Shown here: in pieces, positions 35,401 through 42,860 of the stretch
Numbering within the stretch: position 1 is the first letter of the stretch
How the letters are laid out: every line of letters starts with the position of its first letter
Origin: Lewinella sp. JB7
GTDB taxonomy: Bacteria > Bacteroidota > Bacteroidia > Chitinophagales > Saprospiraceae
NCBI RefSeq assembly: GCF_024297185.1
Contig: NZ_JANCTD010000005.1
Location: forward strand, 124,001 to 188,000
DNA: 64,000 bases
Direction of reading: 5' to 3'
Made by a program: the position numbers and the translations under genes
Notes under the pieces: generated by a model
What the model saw: the letters and a program-made list of their open reading frames with translations, nothing else
Told to the model about the DNA's origin: nothing
The model's database searches: none

Positions 35401-38400
35401 CTGGTCGGACGGAAGGTTACGGTCACCGAAGCGGTACTGCTGACGCCCAGTTCCGCCGGTAGGGAGGAGGCGTTCAGGACGAACTGATCGGCGTGGGGGC
35501 CCGTCAGCGTGGCGGTCGCACCCTGCAGGGCGGCGTTGCCCGTATTGGCCACGAAGACCGTGGTGGACTTGCCCGTAGCCGATCCGACTACTTCGTCGAC
35601 GGTCACCTCTTCGGGGTTGAGCGTCACGAAGGGTCGGGGTACGGCCTGGTTGCTGGGTTGCAGCAAGATGATGGACTGGGTACCGAAATCGGATACGTAG
35701 AGGTTGCCCGTGGCGGGGTCCTCGACGATGTCCAGCGGATCGGTAAATCCGGTGAAGCCCGGAATTCCCGTCTTCGCGGTGACGATGTCCCCGTTCGTTC
35801 CCCCGGGTACCAGGGCGATGATGTCGCTGCCGCCGCTGTAGCGGCACACCAGCAGGGCACCCCGGAGGTTCCCGTTCTCGGCGTTGCTCCGGTATTCGAT
35901 TACCCCGTTGGGCGACTTATTGAACTCGAAGTCAAAGGCCGCCCCGCGGAAGTTGACGTCCGTCACGACCGAACCGGGGTAATTTTCCACGTCGATGGGA
36001 CCTCGGTTCAGCACGAACTCTCCCCGTAGGGGGTTCGGGTGTCCGTAGTAACCGATCCCCGTAGCGGGATTGATGCGGAAGAGCCAGTCGCGCTGGGTGT
36101 TGTTATTATTTGCCGCCGGTACCTGGGGATAATTCCCCGAGGGGTCGTCGTAGTTGTAGTACGTGCCGTCCGGGCGGCGGGTGCCGTGGAGGGAGGCCGG
36201 GGCATTGCTTCCCCCCGCGGTTCCGTTGGTGGGAATGTAAAGTTGGCCGTTGGTGTGCCACACCAGGTCGTAGGCATTCCGGATCCCGGTCGCGTACAGC
36301 GTCAGCGGGGCGTTTACGTAGTAGGGATTATACGTTCCGTTGTCGGGGAAGGTCTGATTGGCCTCGACGTAGCTGCCGGTACCGCTGCCGAGGGTGGGGG
36401 AGTTGACGTCGACGTTGTTGATGGCCGTCGCGTTCATGGTCGTCTTGGCGTTGAGGGGCCAGGCGCTGCGCGGGAGCTTGGTGAGATCGAGGCGTAGGGT
36501 TGCCGCGGACAACAGCCGCTCCTTGCGGTTACCCCAGCTGTTGTCGGGGGCGCCTCCGGCGGTGTTACTGCCCTGGTTGAAGTACATGACCTGTGGCTCG
36601 CCGGGCCGGAATGCGAGACTATTCGTGAGGTGATCGCGGCGCGAGCGGGGCAGATTCGTGACCACGAGGGTTTCGGAACCCAGGTTCGGTCCGCTCAGTT
36701 CGCTGATCTTATTATCCCAGGCGGGGGCGGTCGTCAGGTTGTTGCTGCTGTGGCTGACGAAGGCCACCAGGTTGTCCGCCGTGGCCGTCGGAGCGAATAC
36801 GAAGCCTACGGCCGCGCGCTCCCCGTAGGTGTCGTTCAGGGTCGTGATCGTCTCCTTATCCGTGAGGGTGCCGTCGGCGGCGATGGTCCACCGGTCGATG
36901 GTACCCTGAATGGAAAGACCGTAGAAGCGGCCGTCCGGTCCGATGGTCAGCGAGGTATAGCGACCGCCGGTGGCTACGTTGCCGGCATTCGTGAAGGATA
37001 CGGCATCGAGGTTGCCGCCGCCGCCGGTGCTTCCCGTGGCGGTAGTGAAGGTGGAGGTGAATCGCTCGAAGGCCACGCCGGTGAGATCCCGTACACCGTC
37101 TACGACGAATTGGTAGGTGACATTGGGTTCCAGCGGCAGGAGGGGCGTAAGGTTGATGGCATCGCCGCCCCCGGTACCGTTCGCCGTCGTGGGTACGAGC
37201 GTTTGGGCGGGTAGCTTATAGAGTTGTACCGTCTGGTTGGTGATGGTAGCATTGTCTACGCCGAATATGCCGTTTTGTCCGTTCGGCAGGTAGAGCTCGT
37301 TGGCGGATACCGATGTATTCGTCGCCACGTTCAGGGCCCCGTCGCGGGGGATGACGCCGGTCACCCGGGGCGCCTCGTCGGGATCGGGGTCCGGTACCGT
37401 CGGCGTAATGGTGACGTTCACCCGGAGCTCGGCGGTCGTGTAGCCACCGGCCTGGGCGTAGATGCTCGAGCTGTAGAAGCCGGGAGCCAGTCCGCTCCGG
37501 ATGCCGAAGCGAAGTTCTCCGACGGTCGGATTGGTCGGAATGACCAACCACTCCGAGGCGTCGGGGTCGTCGGAAAGCGTCACTGCGGGCTGGCTGCCGT
37601 CGTTGGTCGACAACGTCACCCGTTGTTCCGCGACCGTTACTCCCTCCGGGGATACCACATCGATGGACGCAGCGGAAAATTGCAGGGCGGGGGCGGGGTT
37701 CACGACGATAGTGATGGTTTCCTCACTCGTCAGGCGGCCGTCGGACACGGTGAGCGTTATCGCGCTGTAGGTACCCGCATTACCTACGGCGGGACTCAGT
37801 CGCAGCGTGGCCGTCCGATCGTTGTTGTTCGTCAGCGTGGCAAAGGAAGGGAGGTTGCCGCTCGCCGAGAAGGTGAGTTGGTCGTTCGCGTTGGCGTCGG
37901 TGGCGCGCAGGGTGACGGTGGTCGTCCGCCCCTCCGTGGCACTCAGGTTGCCGACGGAAGCCAGCACGGGTGCGGCATTGGGGGGAGGTGCCGGTGCGCT
38001 CACTACCTTGGTGTAGTCCGTATCTACGACTACGTCCCCCAGACTACCCCGGTAGTTGCTATCCCCACCGTCGCTGCGGTACAGGGAGGCCAATTCCGGG
38101 GTGCCCAGTACGAAAGCACTGCCGCAGGGCGTCCAGGTATTGGCGTTCGCCGTAGCGGCCGGAGCGAAGGTCCAGCTGTAGGAAACGGTGAAACTCCCGT
38201 TCCAAACGGCCCTGATCACGACTTGCTCCTCCTTGCCGAAGGTTACCGGCGATACGCCACCGGTCGCGGACTGGTTAGAGGCGCGCACCCTTACGTTCAC
38301 CCGGTTGCCGTCCCGCACCAGTTCGGGGTATACCCACTGCTGGCTCGGATAGTAAGCGTCAACGCGTAGGCCGGACAGAATACGATTTGTCCAACTCGAA

Positions 38401-38648
38401 CTCACGCCGTCTACCCGGAACGTCGTCCCGTAGTAATAGGGCACGTTGGCCTGCATACGGGTCGCGAACAGTTCACGCGTCGCCCGGTCGATGTAGTGAT
38501 CGCCGAGTACGGGAAGTCCGCCGGCGAGTACACTCAGTTCGGTGCCGGAGAAGCGGGTGGAGGGAAAGGATTGGGCCGTCAGGGGTTGGGGTGATGACGT
38601 GAAGATGAACGTCATCAGCATGGCACATGCTGCGTAAAAAATTCTCAT
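26421..38648 (-). CDS. Giant T9SS surface protein with propeller, MopE/TSP3 stalk and three CBM-like modules (4075 aa)
   Basis: Signal peptide 1-26 (ends PLTAQ). Approximate order: N-terminal region, cadherin-like Ig (230-330), BACON-like (330-415), Big_5-like Ig (430-540), PQQ-dehydrogenase-like propeller (545-1000), choice-of-anchor D (1000-1115), two PPLQ-type modules (1116-1316, 1421-1606), malectin-like (1713-1876), ENMTK-to-NCDW module (1986-2319), cadherin-like (2339-2415), Ig-like Cys-rich regions (2421-2660), MopE-like Asp-rich motif (2670-2733; DADGDGFGD, CDGKDNNCDG), malectin (2739-2884), PKD (2891-2972), TSP3 repeats (2974-3141), then CBM-A, PKD, TSP3, CBM-A, PKD, TSP3, CBM-B (3144-3964), and the T9SS sorting domain (3993-4075; ELFPNPTRGTVNLRI, ending VKPFIKL). 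The Asp-rich repeats probably bind calcium and stiffen the stalk. It is likely a surface adhesin or glycan-capturing protein. Confidence 0.9.
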   Translation of the reverse strand: MRIFYAACAMLMTFIFTSSPQPLTAQSFPSTRFSGTELSVLAGGLPVLGDHYIDRATRELFATRMQANVPYYYGTTFRVDGVSSSWTNRILSGLRVDAYYPSQQWVYPELVRDGNRVNVRVRASNQSATGGVSPVTFGKEEQVVIRAVWNGSFTVSYSWTFAPAATANANTWTPCGSAFVLGTPELASLYRSDGGDSNYRGSLGDVVVDTDYTKVVSAPAPPPNAAPVLASVGNLSATEGRTTTVTLRATDANANDQLTFSASGNLPSFATLTNNNDRTATLRLSPAVGNAGTYSAITLTVSDGRLTSEETITIVVNPAPALQFSAASIDVVSPEGVTVAEQRVTLSTNDGSQPAVTLSDDPDASEWLVIPTNPTVGELRFGIRSGLAPGFYSSSIYAQAGGYTTAELRVNVTITPTVPDPDPDEAPRVTGVIPRDGALNVATNTSVSANELYLPNGQNGIFGVDNATITNQTVQLYKLPAQTLVPTTANGTGGGDAINLTPLLPLEPNVTYQFVVDGVRDLTGVAFERFTSTFTTATGSTGGGGNLDAVSFTNAGNVATGGRYTSLTIGPDGRFYGLSIQGTIDRWTIAADGTLTDKETITTLNDTYGERAAVGFVFAPTATADNLVAFVSHSSNNLTTAPAWDNKISELSGPNLGSETLVVTNLPRSRRDHLTNSLAFRPGEPQVMYFNQGSNTAGGAPDNSWGNRKERLLSAATLRLDLTKLPRSAWPLNAKTTMNATAINNVDVNSPTLGSGTGSYVEANQTFPDNGTYNPYYVNAPLTLYATGIRNAYDLVWHTNGQLYIPTNGTAGGSNAPASLHGTRRPDGTYYNYDDPSGNYPQVPAANNNNTQRDWLFRINPATGIGYYGHPNPLRGEFVLNRGPIDVENYPGSVVTDVNFRGAAFDFEFNKSPNGVIEYRSNAENGNLRGALLVCRYSGGSDIIALVPGGTNGDIVTAKTGIPGFTGFTDPLDIVEDPATGNLYVSDFGTQSIILLQPSNQAVPRPFVTLNPEEVTVDEVVGSATGKSTTVFVANTGNAALQGATATLTGPHADQFVLNASSLPAELGVSSTASVTVTFRPTSAGAKAATLTVSGSNAESTSIQLRGLGKANGGEPSLQQIFDTYGLAVTVGDQNPATAPIDLRVDQNYNQRLGDEVDVPLFQRATDGPVSVEVLSVFGPESANPILNFGWYESGSTSSRHQVFSVANTTAGNGQTLNPAITGATTFNPGQLAFGFYSQWPFFNNRIVFSEDGQNTFSGAVPHQVRVYEVPGEDNAYILATEETGTGYDYQDVVVIVRNVAPAGAPLVSVNPEELIFETTVNTQGAQSQTKNVTITNTGRTELVINAVRLTGPFADQFSFTGPSSFTLAPASAQQYAVTFAPDLDQTNLGYQSADLLFEGTGSAESNFTVGLHGLKKPGLEGNNEPPLQDVVDALGIGIDVGWTTLSNTTSVTPQGEEIIAPLFVAATAGNVGITSVARYSPAEILPFGWYTNTGGSVVPYQVGVQASGLANAQTLYPSLASGTTSFNPQGATFGFFVESKAFNRFNYTQDELNTGGVAHRTRVYPVRDRDGKLVENSYLVCFEDATNGDYQDYVFLVTNAKPAGAGAQVLSFAPNSIDLQAARGKISTTAGAILNSSTALNGQQVTLTSSQSWVVLPQSVTVGSPLHFAVNAFGLDNGTYTATVTATAPGFAPATLRINATVTESVQFAAKINFQDNTFTPPTGYVADVGAAYGIQAGGRSFGWIDPATGAPADNFISARGAGRGITQSSSDEDKLLRSFAMFDQVDLNPRAPRDWEIAVPNGSYRVEIAAGDPQYFDSRHTIRAEGVTLIQDFAPSSSEIRRVGSGIVKVLDGKLTLDDVGATATGNSKIVYVSLTKIDGDLALPTIVAELDGYQQGDGSYRGSARVTLSAQDNSNSGGIAALRYSVNGGAFVTYTGPLTLSLPAGLTTYDYRLAVEAVDRRGNLAEETVNFTVVRSSGAVARIENMTKVPGTNRAFPADDFFSFHYNNVVKLFNGSRPNVHDRNTVRIHNDGTAPLVISELTTSDTAVFKITNVDLSTGALTIAPGSYFDATVEFVVRDLPDRTKLLTEELVMTSNADNAASTSATFRGSYMLFIEGNNEMTNQQIFEVLGFRTEMGREGGRYVTSPSSDYPTDERVNSGAEGSLILSRYFQQADPTQPVRMMHLAAFHGPGGARGQLRNSSNQIVGGMNYDHGTLNFQTILPKATDVSTVIAGDAANTISGPFQIVIANYRSSGGNTSGNLANEILGIRVYKAIDRLGKVIPNEYIVIQDYIGNGCAAGSGNCDWQDNVAYLINARPFNQPTAAAIANLTVDPAVARNYNVAASFDKGYPGNRLTYTAALTDGSPLPYWIELNDLTGEFTINAPYTAADDDFRIRMTATDYNEVRVSSDFTLFVSGSDADCTVNANADGRPKVLLCEGGNVMLSGYAATGIYKWTGPNGFTSTARNPVVTQAGTYTLSSEVLLYGACPNVSSVTVTEDFGNAPGLRISAASTTLTCTVGELELTAVSEASSPSFAWYSGSRLLGTGRTLTVATPGTYVLTATGSDGCKATTSATVTEDLAPASAGNGGTITACRLDGTIDLFTRLAAFGGNPQAGGTWSLFGNPVSSVLNTATALSGVYTYTVGGNSGCAEASSELTVLITASNAYYRDADGDGFGDPTVSIQACGPLTGYVSNDKDCDDANSGNHPGAAELCDGKDNNCDGVVDDGPACEPGAVAIRINAGGPSAQYQGNTFAADQYFLDGSTYSNTSLNLPTIYQSERTAGNPYLLRYSLPLENGDYLVRLHFAEIYWTTAGKRIFDVTLEGNRVIDNFDIAAEVGAASPVVKEYWISNTNGQFDLSMSAASSVGGVDQPKISALEIIGQGTTGPNSPPVAVAVANPASGSAPLSVNLDGTSSYDSDGSISNYAWTWNGGSASGPSARMSFAEGTYAVTLTVTDNKGATDNTVVQVNVGATVIDNDNDGVEDSVDNCPTVYNPDQSLGTFYADTDGDGYGDPATAVTACAPPAGYVDNMLDNCPAFATDDLTDTDGDGIGDACDNDDDGDSVADTDDCDPLDPLVGAPQLYYGDADGDGYGDLTQVVLSCTRPQGYVTNGTDNCPTTYNPDQLDSNNDGLGDACAGDVTTKSAFWLEAECAQVGSVWTVQSDPLASGGQYVDALGNKDLVNVPADVPANRVRFAFDRAQAGNYSLFARISARDADSDSYWVRVNGGSWYKWSGGITVNNLFNWNKMPVTVPLLSGVNSIDFAWREGAAKLDKLHLNLTGTQPTGLGDAGTNCGSSANRLPVALAAVSATEGPAPFGVTLDGTASFDTDGSILTYAWKWNGGSATGPSPRAVFPVGLHTITLTVIDNQGGAGTDTVSIRGLDAETDTDQDGVPDAVDTCPTVPNPDQTVPVFYADDDGDGFGDPARSIRSCEQPAGYVLDNTDNCSFEPNADQADSDGNGIGDACEGVVYTRNSFWLEAECGQVGSSWVVTNDALAANGQYASAPGARSMNVPPADEASNRIRFVFDDAEAGAYDLYARIAAPNPDNDSYWVRVNNGDWYKWSGGIKNDNTLQWNKMPVRATLTEGINVVDFAYREGGAKLDKLFLTLDGSVPTGAGDQATNCGVSVNVPPVARASASATSGEAPLTVQLDGSGSTDTDGSISSYVWKWSGGQVTGMTAQAIFPAGNYTITLTVTDNEGAKGTATLPLEVFDPALDTDGDGVPDATDNCPTVPNPTQQLFTYYADLDGDGLGDPGDSVEACEQPADYVTNADDNCPSVYSLDTTDSDGDGIGDACDNFDGVSVDYSFEAECTEMGSGWRVEQSTEASQGEYANYVGSPQYAAPTTVDPAQRMNFTFEVAEAATYFLYLRVNAPDAAHNSLWVQVDGGPWIKFWKELDGKQLLTTGFEWRKVNDDAVPVSFDFTPGSHTVTVANREPGTTLDKVFLSTADVLPVGIGTPATNCAAGLVDTEGAVTGLASPTALPDGGDQRVELFPNPTRGTVNLRIHGTYVGKVNILVHDQTGRQLRTIELDKPSVDPLPTRLDVSMLPSGSYRLRVITGDRQSVKPFIKL
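27240..29725 (-). repeat. Alternating TSP3 / CBM-like / PKD cassette
   Basis: A unit of about 1000 bases (TSP3-type Asp repeats with DNCP motifs, then a CBM-like module, then PKD) is repeated about two and a half times in the coding strand of the 4075-residue gene. Recurrent strings include FYADxDGDGFGDP, DNCPTVYNPDQ and DSDGDGIGDAC. Confidence 0.75.
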
Positions 38649-39018
38649 GAGTGTTGTTCAAGTGTCGGTCTGACCAACAGGCCAGACATTTAAATATGAT
38701 AAGGCGGTCGCCGGGGGGCGGGAGCGTAAAGGGTGTCGTAAGCTATCCGTGTACCCGACCATTTGCCGCACACGGGGGGCCGTAGCGGATTAGCCGGATG
38801 GATTTCTTACGAGGGTATTAGGCGAAAATCAACAGGGAAAACTTCGGGATGCGGTCGCCCCGAACTAGCTAAAGGGGGAGACCGGAAAAATCAGCGTATG
38901 TATGGATCCTGAATAAAGGATCGGTGTAATAAGGTAAGTAAAGGTGGAACGGCCGCGCGGTATTATCGCACCCTGTTTCCTACCCAAATATAGGCGTAAA
39001 GGTAAACATGTTCGTCGA
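38649..39018. other. Intergenic region upstream of the 4075-residue gene
   Basis: 370 bases without a convincing gene. It holds a perfect minus-strand TATATTTG box (38985-38992), the shared CGAAAATCAAC string (38823-38833) and the GTGTTGTT-NN-AGTGTC leader motif (38651-38666). Confidence 0.6.
38985..38992 (-). promoter_or_regulatory. Candidate -7 box for the 4075-residue gene
   Basis: Minus-strand TATATTTG, a perfect TAnnTTTG match, 27 bases after the tyrS stop and about 335 bases before the start codon. No good -33 element is seen. Confidence 0.4.
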
Positions 39019-40308
39019 TCACGCTAATATTAACAGATACCGCTTCTTCTTTCCGTTCTCCAGCAACAGGAAGCGATCGTGGAGCAAGTCTCCCTCGGAT
39101 ACCACCGCGTCCGCATCCGTAACCTTCTCCTTATTGACGCTGATCGCGTTGCCCTGTACGGCCCGTTTTGCCTCGCTCTTGCTGCTCACGATATCGGTGT
39201 GCTCCGCCAGTAAATCCATGATGCCGCCCGGGAGCCGGGACCGGTCGATCTCGTAGGTCGGAATATTGCCGCTAAGCGACCGCAAAGCCCGGGCGTCGAG
39301 GGCGCGCAGGTCTTCGGCGGTGGCGCCCCGGCCGTACAGCAGGTTGGTGACGCGCTCGGCCGTGGTCAATCCCTCCTCTCCGTGGATGCGCCGGGTCAGT
39401 TCGGCGGCCAGGGCGGTCCGGATGGCCGTGATCTCGCGGTAGCGGTCCTCGCCCGCGAGGTGTGCTTCCACGGTGGCGCAGTCGGCCAGGATCTCTTCCT
39501 TACCGCGCAGGGAGAAGTACTTCAGGTAGGTCGGTACGTCGGCATCGTCGCTGCGCAGCCAGAATTGGTAGAAGTCGTAGGGGCTGGTCAATTCGGCGTC
39601 CAGCCAGATGTTGCCCGCGGCGCTCTTCCCGAACTTCGAACCGTCGGCCTTAGTGAGTAGGGGCGTGGTGACGGCGAAGGCCTTTCCCTCGAGGTTGCGG
39701 CGCACGAATTCGGTTCCGCTGGTGATGTTCCCCCACTGGTCGGAACCGCCCATTTGCACCGTTACGCCGTGGTCGGCGTAGAGAAGCTGAAAATCGTATC
39801 CCTGCAACAGTTGGTAGCTGAGCTCCGTGAAGGTCATTCCGGTGTCCAGCCGCTTCTGCACGCTGTCCTTGCTCAGCATGTAGCTCACGGTGAGCGTCTG
39901 TCCGACGTCCCGCAGGAAGTGAAGCACGTTCATGTCGCGGTAGAAGTCCAGGTTGTTGACCACCGACATGGCTCCCGCGTTCCCGCCCAGCAGTTTTTCC
40001 ATTTGTACCTGCTGGTGCCGGAGATTCTCGTCCAGCTCCTCGTAGGGCTTCATTTCCCGTTCCTTGTCGCGCCCGCTGGGGTCCCCGATCCTTCCGGTGG
40101 CTCCACCGAAAAGCACGACCGCGTGGTGGCCGGCCCGCATCCAGTGCGTCAGCAGCATGAGCTGTACGTAGTTGCCGATGGTGAGCGAGGGGGCGGTCGG
40201 GTCGAATCCGATGTAGGCCTTCCGCGGGCCTTCGGCCAGGTGTTCCCGGATACCGGGGGTCAGTTGGTGGAGCATGCCACGCCATTCGAGTTCGGCGATA
40301 AAATCCAT
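39019..40308 (-). CDS. tyrS: Tyrosyl-tRNA synthetase
   Basis: A 429-residue class I aminoacyl-tRNA synthetase. The nucleotide-binding motif is DPTAPSLTIGNYVQLM (HIGH-type variant TIGN), the tyrosine pocket includes LLQGYDFQLLYADHGVTVQMGGSDQWGN-type residues, and the second signature is KFGKS in place of KMSKS, as usual for TyrRS. The C-terminal S4 RNA-binding domain covers about residues 360-429 (SSKSEAKRAVQGNAISVNKE). Known reaction: ATP-dependent charging of tRNA-Tyr. The frame runs on to 40356, but the ATG at 40308 matches the family N-terminus (MDFIAELEWRGML). A promoter (TATATTTG, with TTG 21 bases further up) lies 36 bases upstream. Confidence 0.96.
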   Translation of the reverse strand: MDFIAELEWRGMLHQLTPGIREHLAEGPRKAYIGFDPTAPSLTIGNYVQLMLLTHWMRAGHHAVVLFGGATGRIGDPSGRDKEREMKPYEELDENLRHQQVQMEKLLGGNAGAMSVVNNLDFYRDMNVLHFLRDVGQTLTVSYMLSKDSVQKRLDTGMTFTELSYQLLQGYDFQLLYADHGVTVQMGGSDQWGNITSGTEFVRRNLEGKAFAVTTPLLTKADGSKFGKSAAGNIWLDAELTSPYDFYQFWLRSDDADVPTYLKYFSLRGKEEILADCATVEAHLAGEDRYREITAIRTALAAELTRRIHGEEGLTTAERVTNLLYGRGATAEDLRALDARALRSLSGNIPTYEIDRSRLPGGIMDLLAEHTDIVSSKSEAKRAVQGNAISVNKEKVTDADAVVSEGDLLHDRFLLLENGKKKRYLLILA

Positions 40309-40344
40309 GGGGGGAAGTTGCGGGGGTCGGGGTGTAATGGGCGG

Positions 40345-40376
40345 CAAATATAGCAAGGGCGGGGCCGCGGGTGCAA
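40345..40376 (-). promoter_or_regulatory. Promoter for tyrS
   Basis: Minus-strand TATATTTG (40345-40352) preceded by TTG after 21 bases (about 40374-40376), close to the Bacteroidota -33/-7 arrangement. It is 36 bases upstream of the chosen tyrS ATG, which supports that start. Confidence 0.6.
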
Positions 40377-40422
40377 GGTGGATCCGGGAAAGCTGCGGGG
40401 TTTGGCTTTATCTTAGCGCCTT

Positions 40423-41745
40423 ATGAATTTACCCCTGTACCTGGCCCGGGGCGTTGCCAAGGGCGGAGGCCGCTCCATCAGCCGCACGATCATCGGGATC
40501 GCGGTGGCCGCCGTCGCCATTTCCATGGCCACGATGGTCCTGGCCAGCGCCCTGATCTCCGGGTTCAAAACGGAAATCTCCGTCAAGATCTTCGGCTTCT
40601 GGGGGCACATTCACATCACCGAGGAGCGAGCGGCCAACGACATCATGCTCACCTCCGATTACCCCATCAGTACCCAGCAGGATTTCTATCCCGACCTGGA
40701 GAACACCGGCCCGATCACCTACCGGGAGTTTCACGACCCCTTCGGCGGCAATCAGGTAGAGGAAAAGACCACCCGCGGGGGCATTCGCCACCTCCAACAG
40801 TTCATCCTCCTGCCCGGCATCGTTTCGGTCTTCCACGAGGGAGAACGGCTGGCCGACACCGAACCCCTGGTGCTGAAGGGCATCGCCGAGGACTTCGCCT
40901 GGTCCGACTTCGATCAGTACCTCATCGAAGGAGAGCGGCTGGAGGTCACGCCGGATTCCACTTCCCGGACCATCCTGATCTCGAACAGTACCGCCCGCCG
41001 GCTCAAGATCGGCATCGGTGACCGGGTCGACTTCGTCTACTTCAGCGGCCTGCGGGAGGAAAAGACGCGGGCCTTCACCGTCGGGGGCGTCTACAAGACC
41101 GGCCTGGAGGAGTACGACAGCAAGTTCGCCATCGTCGACATTAAGCAACTCCGCCGCCTGCTCAACTGGCGCGACGACGAGGTGGGCGGCTTCGAGGTAG
41201 TGCTGGACGACATCGACGATCTGGACGCCTTCTCCAACTACATCCACTACGACGTACTGCCGCAGGACCTGTACGCCGACAGCATCCGCAACAAACTGCG
41301 CGAACTCTTCAACTGGCTCGACATTCAGGACTACAACGGGATCATCATCCTGATCCTGGTCGTCCTGGTCGCCGTGATCAACATGATGACCGCCCTGCTG
41401 ATCCTCATTCTCGAACGTACCAACATGATCGGCACGTTGAAGGCTCTGGGACAGGACAACTGGAACATCCGCAAGATCTTCCTGTACTACGCCGGCTTCA
41501 TCGTCATCGTAGGACTGCTGCTCGGCAACCTGATCGGACTCGGCCTGGCCTGGCTGCAAAAGACGTTCGGCATCGTGGAGCTGGACGAGGAGAGTTACTA
41601 CCTGGCCGTAGCCCCCATTCGGCTGGAGTGGCTCACCATCCTGGGACTCAACGTAGGCACCTTCGTCGTCATCCTGCTGTTCCTGATCTTACCCTCCTAC
41701 CTCGTCACTAAGATCGATCCGGTGAAGGCTATTCGGTTTAAGTAG
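40423..41745 (+). CDS. LolC/LolE-type ABC transporter permease (FtsX family)
   Basis: A 440-residue permease. An N-terminal membrane helix (IIGIAVAAVAISMATMVLAS, about 23-42) is followed by a large periplasmic MacB_PCD domain and three C-terminal helices (IILILVVLVAVINMMTALLI; FIVIVGLLLGNLIGLGLAWL; VGTFVVILLFLILPSYLV) with the final KIDPVKAIRFK, the typical FtsX end. LolC/E permeases release lipoproteins from the inner membrane using a LolD ATPase; no ATPase gene is adjacent, so the partner must be elsewhere. It diverges from tyrS across a 114-base gap. Which substrate it handles cannot be told with certainty because FtsX-type permeases are diverse. Confidence 0.88.
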   Translation: MNLPLYLARGVAKGGGRSISRTIIGIAVAAVAISMATMVLASALISGFKTEISVKIFGFWGHIHITEERAANDIMLTSDYPISTQQDFYPDLENTGPITYREFHDPFGGNQVEEKTTRGGIRHLQQFILLPGIVSVFHEGERLADTEPLVLKGIAEDFAWSDFDQYLIEGERLEVTPDSTSRTILISNSTARRLKIGIGDRVDFVYFSGLREEKTRAFTVGGVYKTGLEEYDSKFAIVDIKQLRRLLNWRDDEVGGFEVVLDDIDDLDAFSNYIHYDVLPQDLYADSIRNKLRELFNWLDIQDYNGIIILILVVLVAVINMMTALLILILERTNMIGTLKALGQDNWNIRKIFLYYAGFIVIVGLLLGNLIGLGLAWLQKTFGIVELDEESYYLAVAPIRLEWLTILGLNVGTFVVILLFLILPSYLVTKIDPVKAIRFK

Positions 41746-41798
41746 GGGAGGGGTGGTTAAGTGGGGGAGTGAATGGATGGATTGGGGGGATGGGTGGA

Positions 41799-42836
41799 TT
41801 AGGGAATCCAGACCAGGAGACCACTCGGGACACGGGGTTCGAAGCGGGTACTCTTAGGCGGAAGCGTCCGGCCGGCGGCGACTTCGCTGAAGAAGCGATC
41901 GCGCGGTATGGGGCGTCCGAGCAGCTTGACCTTATCGTGGAGTTCGGGCGGCATTCGCAGGGCCCCTTCTGCCAGGGGGGGAGATTCCACGTAAGTGAGC
42001 CGTTGATCGGCGCGCACGTCGGTGATGCCGAAGACATTGGTGAGTATAGTCTGGTTGAGCCAGGCGGAATCCGTTTCGGCGACATTATCCGCTCTGCGGC
42101 GCAGCAAATACGCCGCCCCCCGGTAGCTTAGCAGCCAGGTTCCTTCTTCGGTGGCGGGGCGGGGCACGGGCAGGGGAGAAATGGTGAAGTAAGAATTCAG
42201 GCGTTGCAGCAGTTCGGCGGGCGCGCGGTCTTCCTCGATCACCCGCATGAACGTGCCAATGCGAAGTTCGTCGGCCCCCACCAGGACGACGGGGATGTGG
42301 GTGCAGCTGGCGAGGCCCTCCACCGCCAGCGCGGCGTGGGTGTAGGCGCGGTGGTGGCCGTCGGCGATGACCATGGGGCCGAGTTCGCGCAGGTCCAGGG
42401 CGGTGCCCCGGTAGCCTCCGGACAGGGCGTAGCGGTAGCGATTATTGTGGTAGTGCAGCACGGGCGTCGCGGGATCCTCCGGGTGATCGCCCCACCAATC
42501 CCTGAGCGAAGGGATCGTGAGCAAGACGGGTTTACCGAGCGCCCCCTCATCCTGGCGAATCAGGCGCCGCTGCCGCTCCAACCGTCCGAGGAGGGTGTTT
42601 TCGTGGGGGCGCACCGTGCCGTTGCCGAAGTAAGTGGCGGGTAGCAAACCGGCGATCCCCCGGGCCGTACTGCCGGTGGTCGAATCGGTGATCTGCAGAA
42701 ACGGGAAGCACGGGCCCCGGTGGCACTGAAAGGGGAAGGGGTGGAGCGACCGAATGCCGTTGCGGGTGACGGGCAGGGACTGCACGGAGGTACCCGGGGG
42801 TCGGTAGTACTCGGGAAAGGGAAAAAGTTGGGCCAT
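41799..42836 (-). CDS. DUF1015 family protein
   Basis: A 345-residue protein related to DUF1015 (the SerK/SbnI-like superfamily). The family hallmark ADGHHR appears in PMVIADGHHRAYTHAAL at about residue 188, after LHYHNNRYRYAL. The N-terminus (AQLFPFPEYYRPP) resembles the family's opening. Some relatives are free-serine kinases that use ADP or ATP, but that activity cannot be claimed here; the protein is shorter than the roughly 400 residues common in the family. The ATG at 42836 is preferred over an upstream start at 42890 because a perfect TATCTTTG -7 box lies between them. The convergent permease ends 53 bases away. Confidence 0.75.
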   Translation of the reverse strand: MAQLFPFPEYYRPPGTSVQSLPVTRNGIRSLHPFPFQCHRGPCFPFLQITDSTTGSTARGIAGLLPATYFGNGTVRPHENTLLGRLERQRRLIRQDEGALGKPVLLTIPSLRDWWGDHPEDPATPVLHYHNNRYRYALSGGYRGTALDLRELGPMVIADGHHRAYTHAALAVEGLASCTHIPVVLVGADELRIGTFMRVIEEDRAPAELLQRLNSYFTISPLPVPRPATEEGTWLLSYRGAAYLLRRRADNVAETDSAWLNQTILTNVFGITDVRADQRLTYVESPPLAEGALRMPPELHDKVKLLGRPIPRDRFFSEVAAGRTLPPKSTRFEPRVPSGLLVWIP

Positions 42837-42852
42837 ACCACGCGGGATTGCC

Positions 42853-42860
42853 CAAAGATA
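42853..42860 (-). promoter_or_regulatory. Promoter -7 box for the DUF1015 gene
   Basis: Minus-strand TATCTTTG, a perfect match to TAnnTTTG, 16 bases before the ATG at 42836. Confidence 0.55.
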
